The position numbers and the translations under genes were made by a program. 28,028 bases of DNA from Lachnospiraceae bacterium (lineage in GTDB: Bacteria; Bacillota; Clostridia; Lachnospirales; Lachnospiraceae): positions 83,150 through 111,177 of the forward strand of contig VSND01000009.1 in assembly GCA_009774145.1 (NCBI GenBank). The letters are read 5' to 3'. Numbering within the stretch: position 1 is the first letter of the stretch; each line of letters begins with the position of its first letter. The notes below the pieces were generated by a model. That model was not told where the DNA came from. It searched no databases and was given only the letters and a program-made list of their open reading frames with translations. Of this stretch, positions 1 through 6,986 are shown piece by piece.

Positions 1-58
1 GGGCTTTTCTCCTTTCGATGCTGTTTTTAAAGTTCCGCATCTTCTCTTCCGATGCCAT
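1..58 (-). CDS. SufB/SufD-like Fe-S assembly scaffold, N-terminal fragment
   Basis: Only the first 19 codons lie in the window (MASEEKMRNF...). The ATG at 58-56 overlaps the TAA stop of the SufC-like gene by one base (TAATG), so the two are translationally coupled. The fragment is too short to identify by itself. The assignment is inferred from its position directly after a SufC-like ATPase, whose usual partner is a SufB/SufD beta-helix scaffold. The rest of the gene lies beyond the left edge. Confidence 0.5.
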   Translation of the reverse strand, partial: MASEEKMRNFKNSIERRKA

Positions 59-786
59 TATACAATTTTATTCAAGAGTGCGCTGCATGCTTCGGAGGAT
101 GCATGCAGCAGCTCCGGCAGAACTTCGTCCCTGGTCCCCTGGGCTCTGACTTCCCCGTCCGCCAGCACGATGATCTGATCGGCAATGTTCAGGATCCGCT
201 CCTGATGGGAGATGATAAGGATAGAACCGTGGATCTTATCCCTCATATTCTCAAATACCCGTATCAGATTGTTGAAACTCCACAGATCAATCCCGGCTTC
301 CGGCTCATCAAAGATGGACAGCCTGGTTCCCCGCGCCATGATCATGGCGATCTCGATCCGCTTCAGTTCTCCTCCGGACAAAGAAGCATTTACTTCCCGG
401 TTGATATAATCCTTTGCACACAGTCCCACTTCCGACAGATAGTGGCATGCCCTGTTCAATGACAGCGCCTCTCCATGAGCCAGATTGATCAGGTCCAGAA
501 CCGTCAGTCCCTTGAACCGGACCGGCTGCTGAAATGCAAAACTGATTCCCTTTTTCGCCCGTTCTGTAATGGACAGATCTGTGATATCTTCTCCGTCGAA
601 CAGAATCTTCCCCGAAGTCGGTTGAATGATCCCCGAGATCACCTTCGCCATGGTGGATTTTCCGCCGCCGTTGGGTCCCGTAATCGCCACAAAGCTGTCC
701 TCTATTTTCAAATTCACATGCTTCAGGATTCCCTTTTCCTGAGAATCTTCATTTACCTGAAAGCAAATATCCTGTAGTTCAAGCAT
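58..786 (-). CDS. sufC: SufC-like Fe-S cluster assembly ATPase (possibly SmsC)
   Basis: A cytosolic ABC-type ATPase of 242 residues, the usual SufC length. Visible motifs are Walker A GPNGGGKST at 37-45, the Q-loop region near 86, signature LSGGELKR at 136-143, Walker B LSIFDEPE at 156-163 and the H-loop histidine at 194. It has no membrane segments. The stretch ISFAFQQPVRFKGLTV at 81-96 corresponds to the SufC-specific region where classical SufC has AFQ-P-x-x-x-x-G. SufC powers Fe-S assembly on a SufB/SufD scaffold. The immediately overlapping downstream gene fits the two-gene smsC-smsB arrangement of the minimal SUF-like system better than a full sufCDSUB operon, but only the start of the partner is visible. 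The ATG at 786 has AGGAGG eight bases upstream and a promoter at 819-847. An unrelated ABC ATPase is less likely given the SufC-like signature region. Confidence 0.82.
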   Translation of the reverse strand: MLELQDICFQVNEDSQEKGILKHVNLKIEDSFVAITGPNGGGKSTMAKVISGIIQPTSGKILFDGEDITDLSITERAKKGISFAFQQPVRFKGLTVLDLINLAHGEALSLNRACHYLSEVGLCAKDYINREVNASLSGGELKRIEIAMIMARGTRLSIFDEPEAGIDLWSFNNLIRVFENMRDKIHGSILIISHQERILNIADQIIVLADGEVRAQGTRDEVLPELLHASSEACSALLNKIV

Positions 787-818
787 CCCCTGCGCCTCCT
801 GTGTATTCTTCTCTGTCT

Positions 819-847
819 ATGATAACAGTGTGTGAAATATCTGGCAA
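819..847 (-). promoter_or_regulatory. Sigma-A-type promoter for the SufC-like gene
   Basis: On the minus strand, TTGCCA (847-842), a 17-base spacer and TATCAT (824-819) lie about 35 bases upstream of the AGGAGG ribosome binding site of the SufC-like gene. Spacing and position are ideal, and both hexamers are near consensus. Confidence 0.55.
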
Positions 848-878
848 GACCCAAATCAAAAAAGGACAGCGCCCGCTT

Positions 879-1637
879 TTAATGGACTGGAGCCAGCAGC
901 ACCTTTCCGCTGCCGCGGTATACATTTACCAGACCTTCTCCGGAAGCAGCGGAACCAATCAGTGTCTTTCCGGAACGTTCTACGGTGAATTCCAGCGTGG
1001 AACTCCATGCAACTGCAAAATTGCCGTCCACCTTCAGTACATCATTGTTCAATGTAATCTCAATCAGCTCTTCCCGCGGGTAATCGGATTCCAGACAGAC
1101 AACGCCGTTTCCTGTAAGGCCCAGGTTAAACAGTCCTTCGCCGCCTGCCACTGCGGAAGACAGATTCGAACGCATGACTGCCTTATGCTTCAGATTCGAC
1201 TCACACGCCAGAAAAAGCCCGTCGTCCAGCACAATCGATCCGCCCCAGTCGTTCAGATCCTCCAGCAGAATATATTTATATGTAGGTTCCAGAACCAGTG
1301 TGCCGTCACCGGTATATTCCGGCTTGATCGCGGACTCGCCCGTCACTTTTCCGCGGACTGCTTTTCCGAGAAAGTCCCCTACGCTCTTGACGCCTGTCGT
1401 CGCATTTACATTTCCGACCATCCACTGCATGGCCCCTGCCTGCAAAGTCACATGAGATTTGCTCAGTTCACAGATTACCTGACGCTTACGCACGTTCATC
1501 TCATTGCAGAAATATGCGGTCTGCGCATTCTGAGGACTTACGCTTAAATCCTTTAAATACTCTACCGCCGTAAATGCGCCTTTCTGGCCCAGAATACGGA
1601 TATTTTTATTATTGGTAAAATTATTGATCTGATACAT
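879..1637 (-). CDS. AIM24 family protein (DUF124)
   Basis: A 252-residue protein of the AIM24/DUF124 family, which folds as repeated beta-strands. The bacterial function is not settled. Family-typical features seen are the glycine-rich strand repeats, a central LVLEPTYKYILL segment, and the late pairing GGEGLFNLGLTGNG and SGEGLVNVYRGSGKV. It has no signal peptide or membrane segment. The open frame extends 20 codons upstream, but the ATG at 1637 is the likely start because AGGAGG lies just before it and the upstream extension has no ribosome binding site. It is monocistronic, divergent from the DUF3786 gene, and has its own promoter at 1705-1733. Confidence 0.8.
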   Translation of the reverse strand: MYQINNFTNNKNIRILGQKGAFTAVEYLKDLSVSPQNAQTAYFCNEMNVRKRQVICELSKSHVTLQAGAMQWMVGNVNATTGVKSVGDFLGKAVRGKVTGESAIKPEYTGDGTLVLEPTYKYILLEDLNDWGGSIVLDDGLFLACESNLKHKAVMRSNLSSAVAGGEGLFNLGLTGNGVVCLESDYPREELIEITLNNDVLKVDGNFAVAWSSTLEFTVERSGKTLIGSAASGEGLVNVYRGSGKVLLAPVH

Positions 1638-1704
1638 GGTACGTATCCTCCTGTAAAATAATGATCTTTGGCTCCGGATATGGAGCGGAGCCTGCATCCT
1701 GTCT

Positions 1705-1733
1705 ATTATAATCCATATGCCGAAGACTTACAA
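1705..1733 (-). promoter_or_regulatory. Promoter for the AIM24 gene
   Basis: Minus-strand TTGTAA (1733-1728), a 17-base spacer and a perfect TATAAT (1710-1705), placed about 70 bases upstream of the chosen AIM24 start. Confidence 0.6.
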
Positions 1734-1794
1734 CACCATTTTATGCAGCAGAAAAGTCCGTATCCACAGTTTTTTAACAGGAACTGACAGCTTC

Positions 1795-1823
1795 TTGATC
1801 TGACAGGAATTTCTCTGTAGAAT
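1795..1823 (+). promoter_or_regulatory. Promoter for the DUF3786 gene
   Basis: TTGATC (1795-1800), a 17-base spacer and TAGAAT (1818-1823), ending about 37 bases before the ATG at 1861. It is divergent from the AIM24 promoter. Confidence 0.5.
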
Positions 1824-1860
1824 AGAATACAAAAACACTTCAAAAACGGAGGTACTGCTT

Positions 1861-2511
1861 ATGAAACCGGAAAATTCCCCTGACAACTATGAAAAATGGT
1901 GTACGGAATGGCAGCAGCGTTTTCTGACACTGGATCAGGACAGGCTTCTGCATCAGATACCCGGGCTGGATGCAGACGGGGATTATCTCACCCTCTCCTA
2001 TTATCACAGCCGGTACGGGATCCGCAGAGACACCGGAGAGATCCTCTGTCTGGAGGATCCTCATCCCCTGACCATTTTTACCCGCCTGAACCTCTATACC
2101 CTCCTGTGGTACTGCACAGAACATGCTGCACTGACAGGCGAGTGGATGCCTTTTCGCAGTCTGAAGAATGCCTCGCCTTTTGGTCCTGCCTTTCAGAAGA
2201 CCGTAACGGATGTCTTTGCCAAAACCTTTTCCGGACATCTGCCGGAACTGGAACAGGCCTGCCGGACCCTGGGCGGAAAAAAACTCCCCCACTCGGATGC
2301 CGGATACCAGATCGATGCCTTCGCCTGCATCCCGGTACAGTTTCTGTTCTGGGACAGGGACGAGGAATTTCCGGCACAGGCCAACATCCTGTTTGACCGG
2401 GGCGCAACCGGCTTTATTCATGTGGAAAGTCTGGTATCTGTCGCTTCTGAAGGCCTTTCCCTGCTCACAAAAGCATCCGGACTTTCCCCAAAGGGAAATA
2501 CATTTACCTGA
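1861..2511 (+). CDS. DUF3786 domain-containing protein
   Basis: A 216-residue soluble protein that reads like the DUF3786 family, found in anaerobes and of unknown function. Typical traits seen are the early 'WxxxFLxLDxDxLxxxIPG' pattern, a YYHSRYGI-type segment followed by a LDPHPLTIF-like stretch, the central P(F)RSLKNASPFGPAFQ segment, and a late FLFWDRDEEFPAQANILFDRGA block. In other family members that late block includes the LPxWDxDEEFPA-like pattern. No signal peptide, membrane segment or cysteine cluster was seen. GGAGG precedes the ATG by eight bases. It stands alone after its own promoter, and the next plus-strand gene is a 65-residue ORF 115 bases later. Confidence 0.75.
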   Translation: MKPENSPDNYEKWCTEWQQRFLTLDQDRLLHQIPGLDADGDYLTLSYYHSRYGIRRDTGEILCLEDPHPLTIFTRLNLYTLLWYCTEHAALTGEWMPFRSLKNASPFGPAFQKTVTDVFAKTFSGHLPELEQACRTLGGKKLPHSDAGYQIDAFACIPVQFLFWDRDEEFPAQANILFDRGATGFIHVESLVSVASEGLSLLTKASGLSPKGNTFT

Positions 2512-2626
2512 TCCTGTACATACTAATGAATATCGGTGGTTTCCAAATCTGCAGACAGGCTGTGCATCTGATGCTGTCGGGAACATCCATCGGTAAAATA
2601 ACGATCCACGATACAGGAGGTATCAC

Positions 2627-2824
2627 ATGCAGCATATTCAGTCAACGGTCACAGACCTTCCTTCCAGCTGCAAATCTGCTGCCGATCATATGGCGCAGGT
2701 GCTTGCAGAGGAGGATCAGTACGCAGACTTAAATGAGCGCTGCCGTCAGAAAATACTGGAACTGGAGGATACTCTTTCCAGAGAACTGAAGGAACGTGTG
2801 GCGCTGGTCGCTTACCGGATCTGA
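2627..2824 (+). CDS. Small conserved-looking protein, 65 aa
   Basis: A short acidic protein with no recognised family. The second half (AEEDQYADLNERCRQK followed by ILELEDTL...) is predicted helical with heptad-like leucines, so it may form a coiled-coil dimer. Reality is supported by AGGAGG five to six bases before the ATG and by a strong hairpin immediately after the stop. It has no membrane segment. It may be transcribed with the upstream DUF3786 gene, but no function can be assigned. Confidence 0.55.
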   Translation: MQHIQSTVTDLPSSCKSAADHMAQVLAEEDQYADLNERCRQKILELEDTLSRELKERVALVAYRI

Positions 2825-2840
2825 TTCTGCCAGGGAGACT

Positions 2841-2880
2841 GCAGGGCTGTCTGCGCCTTCTGCGGCGCCGACAGCCCTGC
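2841..2880. terminator. Strong hairpin between convergent genes
   Basis: A perfect 11-bp stem GCAGGGCTGTC/GACAGCCCTGC (2841-2851 with 2870-2880) carries an inner GCGCC/GGCGC stem. It sits between the small plus-strand gene (ending 2824) and thiC (ending 2930 on the minus strand). Only a short T run follows on the plus strand and none on the minus, so termination efficiency is uncertain. It probably serves both genes. Confidence 0.6.
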
Positions 2881-2929
2881 ATCCTTTCCCGCTGAATCTT
2901 CAAAGCAGGATCCCGTTTCCGTTTCATTT

Positions 2930-4240
2930 TTAGAGAATGTCGATATATTCCCCTGCCAGCGCCTTGTTCATACTGCGCACCGCACAGAATTTTCCGCACA
3001 TACTGCAGGTATCACTGTGGTCATCCTCCGGTTTTCTGTCATTTCGAATCGCCTTTGCCGTATCCGGATCCAGCGCGCAGGCGAACTGCCCGTCCCAGTC
3101 CAGCACACGGCGCGCATCCGCCATCCGGTCGTCGATCTCTCCTGCCCCTGGGATCCCTTTGGCAATATCCGCTGCATGAGCCGCAATCTTCGAAGCGATA
3201 ATCCCCTGTTTTACATCCTCCACATTCGGAAGCGCCAGATGTTCGGCAGGCGTTACATAACAGAGAAACGCCGCGCCGTTCATGGCGGCGACCGCACCGC
3301 CGATCGCTCCCGTAATGTGGTCATAGCCCGGCGCAATATCCGTCACCAGCGGTCCCAGCACATAGAAAGGAGCTCCCATGCAGATACGCTTCTGTATCTC
3401 CATATTCGCCGCCACCTGGTTAAGCGGAACGTGTCCGGGGCCCTCCACCATGACCTGCACATTGTGGTCCCATGCCCGTTTTGTCAGCTCTCCCAGACGG
3501 ACCAGCTCCTCGATCTGGCACACATCTGTGGCATCTGCCAGGCACCCCGGGCGGCAGGCGTCCCCCAGAGAAATGGTCACATCATATTCTTCACAGATCT
3601 TCAGTATCTCGTCAAAATATTCATAAAAAGGATTTTCCCTGCCTGTCATGCTCATCCAGGCAAACACCAGGCTTCCTCCCCGGCTGACGATATTCATCTT
3701 CCTTTTGTGCTTCCGGATCTGCTCAATGGTCTTTCTTGTAATTCCGCAGTGAAGCGTCACAAAATCCACACCGTCTTCCGCATGAAGCCGTACCACATCT
3801 ATAAAATCTTCTGCCGTCAGTGTGGACAGATCTCTCTGGTAATGAATCACGCTGTCATAGACCGGAACGGTCCCGATCATAACCGGGCATTCTCTGGTCA
3901 GCTTCTGCCGGAAAGGCTGCGTGTTGCCGTGACTGGACAGATCCATGATGGACTCTGCCCCCAGCCTGACGGCGCTCATCACTTTCTCCATCTCCATATC
4001 GTAATCTTTACAGTCTCTGGATACGCCAAGATTCACATTTACTTTGGTCCGCAGCATGCTCCCCACGCCTTCCGGGTCCAGACAGGTGTGGCGTCTGTTG
4101 GCGCAGATTACCGCTTTTCCCTCTGCCATCAGTTTCATAAGCCGTTCAACCGGCATCTTCTCCTTTGCCGCCACTGTCTCCATCTGCCAGGTTCTGATTC
4201 CTTTTCTGGCTGCATCCATCTGTGTGGTATAACTGTTCAT
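2930..4240 (-). CDS. thiC: Phosphomethylpyrimidine synthase ThiC
   Basis: A radical-SAM enzyme that rearranges aminoimidazole ribotide into hydroxymethylpyrimidine phosphate for thiamine synthesis. It has 436 residues, the short form lacking the N-terminal extension of enterobacterial ThiC. Conserved blocks seen are NVNLGVSRDC at 68-77, SHGNTQPFRQ at 103-112, the metal-site segment EGPGHVPLNQ at 266-275, CYVTPAEHL at 327-335 and the C-terminal cluster motif at 412-419. That motif reads C-x2-C-x3-C (C412, C415, C419), not the C-x2-C-x4-C of E. coli ThiC; the sequence was re-read to confirm this. The start has GAGGAG six bases upstream. It is the last gene of thiE-thiD-thiC, 84 bases after thiD, and is controlled by the upstream TPP riboswitch. 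Confidence 0.95.
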   Translation of the reverse strand: MNSYTTQMDAARKGIRTWQMETVAAKEKMPVERLMKLMAEGKAVICANRRHTCLDPEGVGSMLRTKVNVNLGVSRDCKDYDMEMEKVMSAVRLGAESIMDLSSHGNTQPFRQKLTRECPVMIGTVPVYDSVIHYQRDLSTLTAEDFIDVVRLHAEDGVDFVTLHCGITRKTIEQIRKHKRKMNIVSRGGSLVFAWMSMTGRENPFYEYFDEILKICEEYDVTISLGDACRPGCLADATDVCQIEELVRLGELTKRAWDHNVQVMVEGPGHVPLNQVAANMEIQKRICMGAPFYVLGPLVTDIAPGYDHITGAIGGAVAAMNGAAFLCYVTPAEHLALPNVEDVKQGIIASKIAAHAADIAKGIPGAGEIDDRMADARRVLDWDGQFACALDPDTAKAIRNDRKPEDDHSDTCSMCGKFCAVRSMNKALAGEYIDIL

Positions 4241-4324
4241 CTTATTCTCCTCTCTTCCTGGTGCCTCTGTTTCTCTGTCTTTTTTGTTAACGGAGCGCCC
4301 GCGGCAGTCCGTTTTCTGTACGGC

Positions 4325-5116
4325 TCATCTGCCCGCGGTAAATACATATGCATGATTCATGGGACCTGTCCCCTTTCCCAGATCAAGCTGTGCAGACAGC
4401 GCATGCGACAGATAGTCTTTTGCCCGGACTACCGCCTCTTTCAGGCCGTATCCCCTGGCAAGATTCGCCGCAATGGCACTGGATAATGTACACCCGGTAC
4501 CATGGGTATTGGGATTATCGATCCGCTCCCCCTCTATCCAGCAGATCTCTCCATCCTGACACAGCAGGTCATTGGCATCACGGATGCGGTGCCCTCCCTT
4601 GCAGAGCACCGCCGCATGCCAGCGTTCATACAGCGCCTGCGCCGCCTGTTCCATCTCCTCCGCCCTGCGGATCTTTCTGCCGGACAGAACCTCCGTTTCC
4701 GGTATATTCGGCGTGATGATCTCCGCCAGCGGAAACAGTTCCTCCTGCATAACCAGCACTGCCTCCTCCTTCATCAGACGGGAACCGCTGGTGGAAACCA
4801 TAACCGGATCGAGTACAATATGTTTTGCCTCATATTTCCGAAGCCTTCCTGCCACCGCTCTTATGGACTCCCTGGAAGGCAGCATCCCGATCTTGACCGC
4901 GTCCGGGCAGATATCCGTAAAGATACAGTCCATCTGTTGTTCCAGAAATTCCGGAGAAACCTCCACAAGCCCGTACACGCCGGTCGTATTCTGGGCCGTC
5001 AGTGCGGTCACCGCACTCATGGCATATACGCCGTTGGCGGTCATGGTTTTGATATCAGCCTGTATGCCGGCGCCCCCGCAGGAATCACTTCCGGCGATGG
5101 TCAATACGGCTCTCAC
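4325..5116 (-). CDS. thiD: Hydroxymethylpyrimidine / HMP-phosphate kinase ThiD
   Basis: A ribokinase-fold kinase phosphorylating HMP and HMP-P to HMP-PP, the pyrimidine half used by ThiE. It is 263 residues from the chosen GTG start. Motifs seen are GSDSCGGAGIQAD at 9-21 (substrate loop), LDPVMVSTSG at 102-111, TPN at 135-137, KGGH at 173-176 and the anion-hole/catalytic THGTGC at 204-209. The GTG at 5116 overlaps the thiE stop (GTGA) and has AGGGGG upstream. The open frame continues further into thiE, but that extension would only duplicate thiE coding sequence. It is translationally coupled to thiE and co-regulated by the TPP riboswitch. A pyridoxine kinase role is unlikely given the operon. 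Confidence 0.95.
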   Translation of the reverse strand: MRAVLTIAGSDSCGGAGIQADIKTMTANGVYAMSAVTALTAQNTTGVYGLVEVSPEFLEQQMDCIFTDICPDAVKIGMLPSRESIRAVAGRLRKYEAKHIVLDPVMVSTSGSRLMKEEAVLVMQEELFPLAEIITPNIPETEVLSGRKIRRAEEMEQAAQALYERWHAAVLCKGGHRIRDANDLLCQDGEICWIEGERIDNPNTHGTGCTLSSAIAANLARGYGLKEAVVRAKDYLSHALSAQLDLGKGTGPMNHAYVFTAGR

Positions 5117-5811
5117 AGGTTCCCCCTTTCTCTCAGCCAGCGGGCTTCTCCTGCATCCTGGCATGCTGCTTCCTGCCGGAAACTTCTTACCGCCTGCAGC
5201 AGTTCCTCTGCTGCCTCTGCCTTACGCGCTTCTGCAAACAGTGCGCGAATGACCGCAATTCCGTCAACGCCGCTTCCTGTAAGCCTCCAGACATTTTTAC
5301 GACAGATCCCGCCGATTGCAACAACCGGAATCTCCACTGCCTGACAGATCGCTTTCAGTTCCCCGCAGGGAAGCGCTGCCGCGTCGGTCTTGGTACTGCT
5401 GCCGAATACTGCCCCGCATCCAATATAATCAGCTCCTGCACGCTGCGCTTCCAGTGCCTCTTTCACATTATGTGCGCTTCCTCCGATGATAGAATTGTCC
5501 CCAAGCAGTTCCCTTGCTTTTTCGATCCCCATATCGGAAAGTCCCACATGAACTCCGTCTGCCCCGGCCTTTTTCGCAATGTCCGGCCGGTCATTGATGA
5601 TCAGCGGAACCTGATACCGTCTGCACAGCTTTCGCAGTCTAAAGGCCTCTTCCAGAAGCTTCTGGTCATCCATGTTTTTCTCCCGAAGCTGCACACAGGT
5701 AACTCCTCCCTTCAGAAGTTCTTCTACCGGTTCCTCCAGCCTTTCGCCCGGTTTCAGCCAGCTTCTGTCGGTTACCGCATACAGCTTCAGTGTTTCCCCA
5801 GTGATTCTCAT
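5113..5811 (-). CDS. thiE: Thiamine-phosphate synthase ThiE
   Basis: A TIM-barrel enzyme of 232 residues joining HMP-PP and thiazole phosphate into thiamine phosphate. Family blocks seen are VQLREK at 40-45, IINDRPDIA at 71-79, GVHVGLSD at 86-93 (diphosphate binding), GCGAVFGSSTK at 131-141 and VVAIGGI at 163-169. The ATG at 5811 is chosen because GGAGG lies upstream at good spacing. The frame is open to 5874, but that extension runs through a transcription terminator hairpin. It is the first gene of the thiE-thiD-thiC operon. Genes for the thiazole moiety (thiG/S/H) and thiM are not in this window. Confidence 0.95.
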   Translation of the reverse strand: MRITGETLKLYAVTDRSWLKPGERLEEPVEELLKGGVTCVQLREKNMDDQKLLEEAFRLRKLCRRYQVPLIINDRPDIAKKAGADGVHVGLSDMGIEKARELLGDNSIIGGSAHNVKEALEAQRAGADYIGCGAVFGSSTKTDAAALPCGELKAICQAVEIPVVAIGGICRKNVWRLTGSGVDGIAVIRALFAEARKAEAAEELLQAVRSFRQEAACQDAGEARWLRERGNL

Positions 5812-5848
5812 CTCTCTCCCCTCCGTTTCTTTTATTCTTTCCGGCATA

Positions 5849-5879
5849 TAAAAAGGAAGATGCACTGCAGGCATCTTCC
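5849..5879 (-). terminator. Second terminator hairpin in the thi leader
   Basis: On the minus strand GGAAGATGC (5879-5871), a seven-base loop, the perfect complement GCATCTTCC (5863-5855) and then TTTTT. It lies between the riboswitch-proximal terminator and thiE, about 38 bases before the thiE start. It has the full form of an intrinsic terminator. Confidence 0.7.
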
Positions 5880-5903
5880 GAATTCCTTCTTCTGTACGGT
5901 TCT

Positions 5904-5931
5904 CAAAAAAAGAGATGCCGCAGGCACCTCT
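5904..5931 (-). terminator. Riboswitch expression-platform terminator
   Basis: On the minus strand AGAGGTGCC, a three-base TGC loop and GGCATCTCT (one G-U pair), followed by a run of seven T. It is about 20 bases downstream of the TPP aptamer. This is the expected OFF structure when thiamine pyrophosphate is bound. Confidence 0.8.
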
Positions 5932-5944
5932 CTTCTTTCATCCG

Positions 5945-6040
5945 GTATCATCCCTACGTTGGCATTATCCAAATCAGGTTATGGGTCGAAGCGCCTCAGC
6001 TTCCTCTCAGCCGGCTTCCAGCCAGCTCCCCTTTTCCATA
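5945..6040 (-). promoter_or_regulatory. TPP riboswitch (THI element)
   Basis: Read on the minus strand, it has GGGG followed by an eight-pair P3 (AGCTGGCT/AGCCGGCT), then the invariant CTGAGAG, an optional side stem GAAGC/GCTTC, ACCC, and the second conserved block ACCTGATTTGGATAATGCCA followed by ACGTAGGGA. All conserved pyrimidine- and pyrophosphate-sensor segments are present. It lies between promoter 6061-6089 and thiE. It should shut down thiE-thiD-thiC by termination when TPP is abundant. Confidence 0.95.
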
Positions 6041-6060
6041 TCTTTTATTTTGTCAAGTCC

Positions 6061-6089
6061 ATTATAAAACAGTCCGGTGTATTTTGCAA
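6061..6089 (-). promoter_or_regulatory. Promoter of the thi operon
   Basis: Minus-strand TTGCAA (6089-6084), a 17-base spacer and a perfect TATAAT (6066-6061), directly before the riboswitch aptamer. It lies only about a dozen bases after the stop of the upstream metallo-hydrolase gene. Confidence 0.7.
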
Positions 6090-6101
6090 CTGTAAATAAT
6101 A

Positions 6102-6986
6102 TTATTCGTTCCTTACGGTCACCTGTTCCCCGTCGCACACAGTCACCACAGCCCGGTCCGCGGTATCCCACACCTGAATCTGAAGTTCTTCCAGAAGTTT
6201 TCGTGTTTCTTCCTCCGCCGGATTTTTTTCTGAGCAGCAGATCACTGCCCCGGACGGCGCAACTGCCTCCAGCAGGTCCTCCAGCGCTTTCTGATACCGT
6301 CCATGATGCGGCATCTTGATCCAGTCATGGCTCCAGTCCACATCGGAAGCGAGCATCTGACGGATCCGGGATTTTTCAATATCTCCGGTAAATAAAAACT
6401 TCCGGCTGCCATAGGTAATGCTGGTCACCAGAGACATATCGTTATCGTATTCATCTTCCGCATTCTGAATCTCTGCCGGATCTTCCGCCGGGTATACGGT
6501 GATCTGCATCCCGCCTCTGACCATCTCAAGCGGCGCTGCCACCCTCTGTACGTCCGGATGTCCGTCCAGATGTTCCAGAAACTCCCGGTATTCCGGTCTG
6601 TCCCCTTCATAATCCGGAAGAAGAACCGCTGACACCTCCATCTGCTCCATCACATACGACGCACCTCCCACATGGTCCTTGTCAAAATGCGAGATCAGAA
6701 ACAGATCAATCTGCCGGATCCCTCTGCGTTTCAGTTCCTCCACAATCACGTCACCGTCATCCTTTTCCCCCGCATCAATCAGGAACACCTGTTCCCCTTC
6801 CAGTATGATCAGCGCGTCCGCTTTCCCCACAGAAAGCGCCCGAATCTCAAGATAATCCTGTGCGGTATTTCCTGTACCGCCGGACAGGCGGAGCCCGCCC
6901 CATATGCCCAGCAATACCAGAAGCAGTGCCAGAACTGCCAAAAACTGTCTTCTGTTCATGCTTTTTTCCACCTCTACTGTCCTCAT
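6102..6986 (-). CDS. Membrane-anchored metallo-beta-lactamase-fold hydrolase (ComEC C-terminal-like)
   Basis: A 294-residue protein with an N-terminal membrane segment at about 13-33 and an extracytoplasmic MBL-fold domain. The metal-binding signature is SHFDKDHVGG at 99-108 (HxDxDH variant of HxHxDH). Later ligand blocks are FTGDIE at 199-204 and MPHHG at 225-229. This arrangement is like the hydrolase domain of the DNA-uptake protein ComEC and its stand-alone relatives, but the ComEC membrane channel is absent, so a direct competence role is not implied. The ATG at 6986 overlaps the TGA of the CDF gene (ATGA), so it is translationally coupled. An alternative start is ATG 6959. The substrate is unknown; family precedent suggests a nucleic acid or nucleotide. 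Confidence 0.8.
   Translation of the reverse strand: MRTVEVEKSMNRRQFLAVLALLLVLLGIWGGLRLSGGTGNTAQDYLEIRALSVGKADALIILEGEQVFLIDAGEKDDGDVIVEELKRRGIRQIDLFLISHFDKDHVGGASYVMEQMEVSAVLLPDYEGDRPEYREFLEHLDGHPDVQRVAAPLEMVRGGMQITVYPAEDPAEIQNAEDEYDNDMSLVTSITYGSRKFLFTGDIEKSRIRQMLASDVDWSHDWIKMPHHGRYQKALEDLLEAVAPSGAVICCSEKNPAEEETRKLLEELQIQVWDTADRAVVTVCDGEQVTVRNE

Noticed and set aside
861..884. Hairpin after the AIM24 stop as a terminator
   Set aside because: Despite a following T-run on the minus strand, the stem is only three to four pairs with a very small loop.
801..1547. 248-codon plus-strand frame opposite the AIM24 gene
   Set aside because: Antisense shadow of a recognised protein family, with Cys/Gln/His-rich composition that does not look like a folded protein.
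4265..4310. Hairpin AACGGA/TCCGTT between thiD and thiC as an intergenic terminator
   Set aside because: Only six pairs and followed on the minus strand by an A-run rather than T; an internal terminator before thiC is not supported.
3017..4486. 489-codon open frame on the plus strand opposite thiC
   Set aside because: It lies antisense to an unambiguous thiC and the end of thiD, has no ribosome binding site and no family features; the length is a by-product of codon bias on the other strand.
5812..5874. N-terminal extension of ThiE by 21 codons
   Set aside because: The extension is read through a terminator hairpin and lacks a ribosome binding site, whereas ATG 5811 has GGAGG at good spacing.
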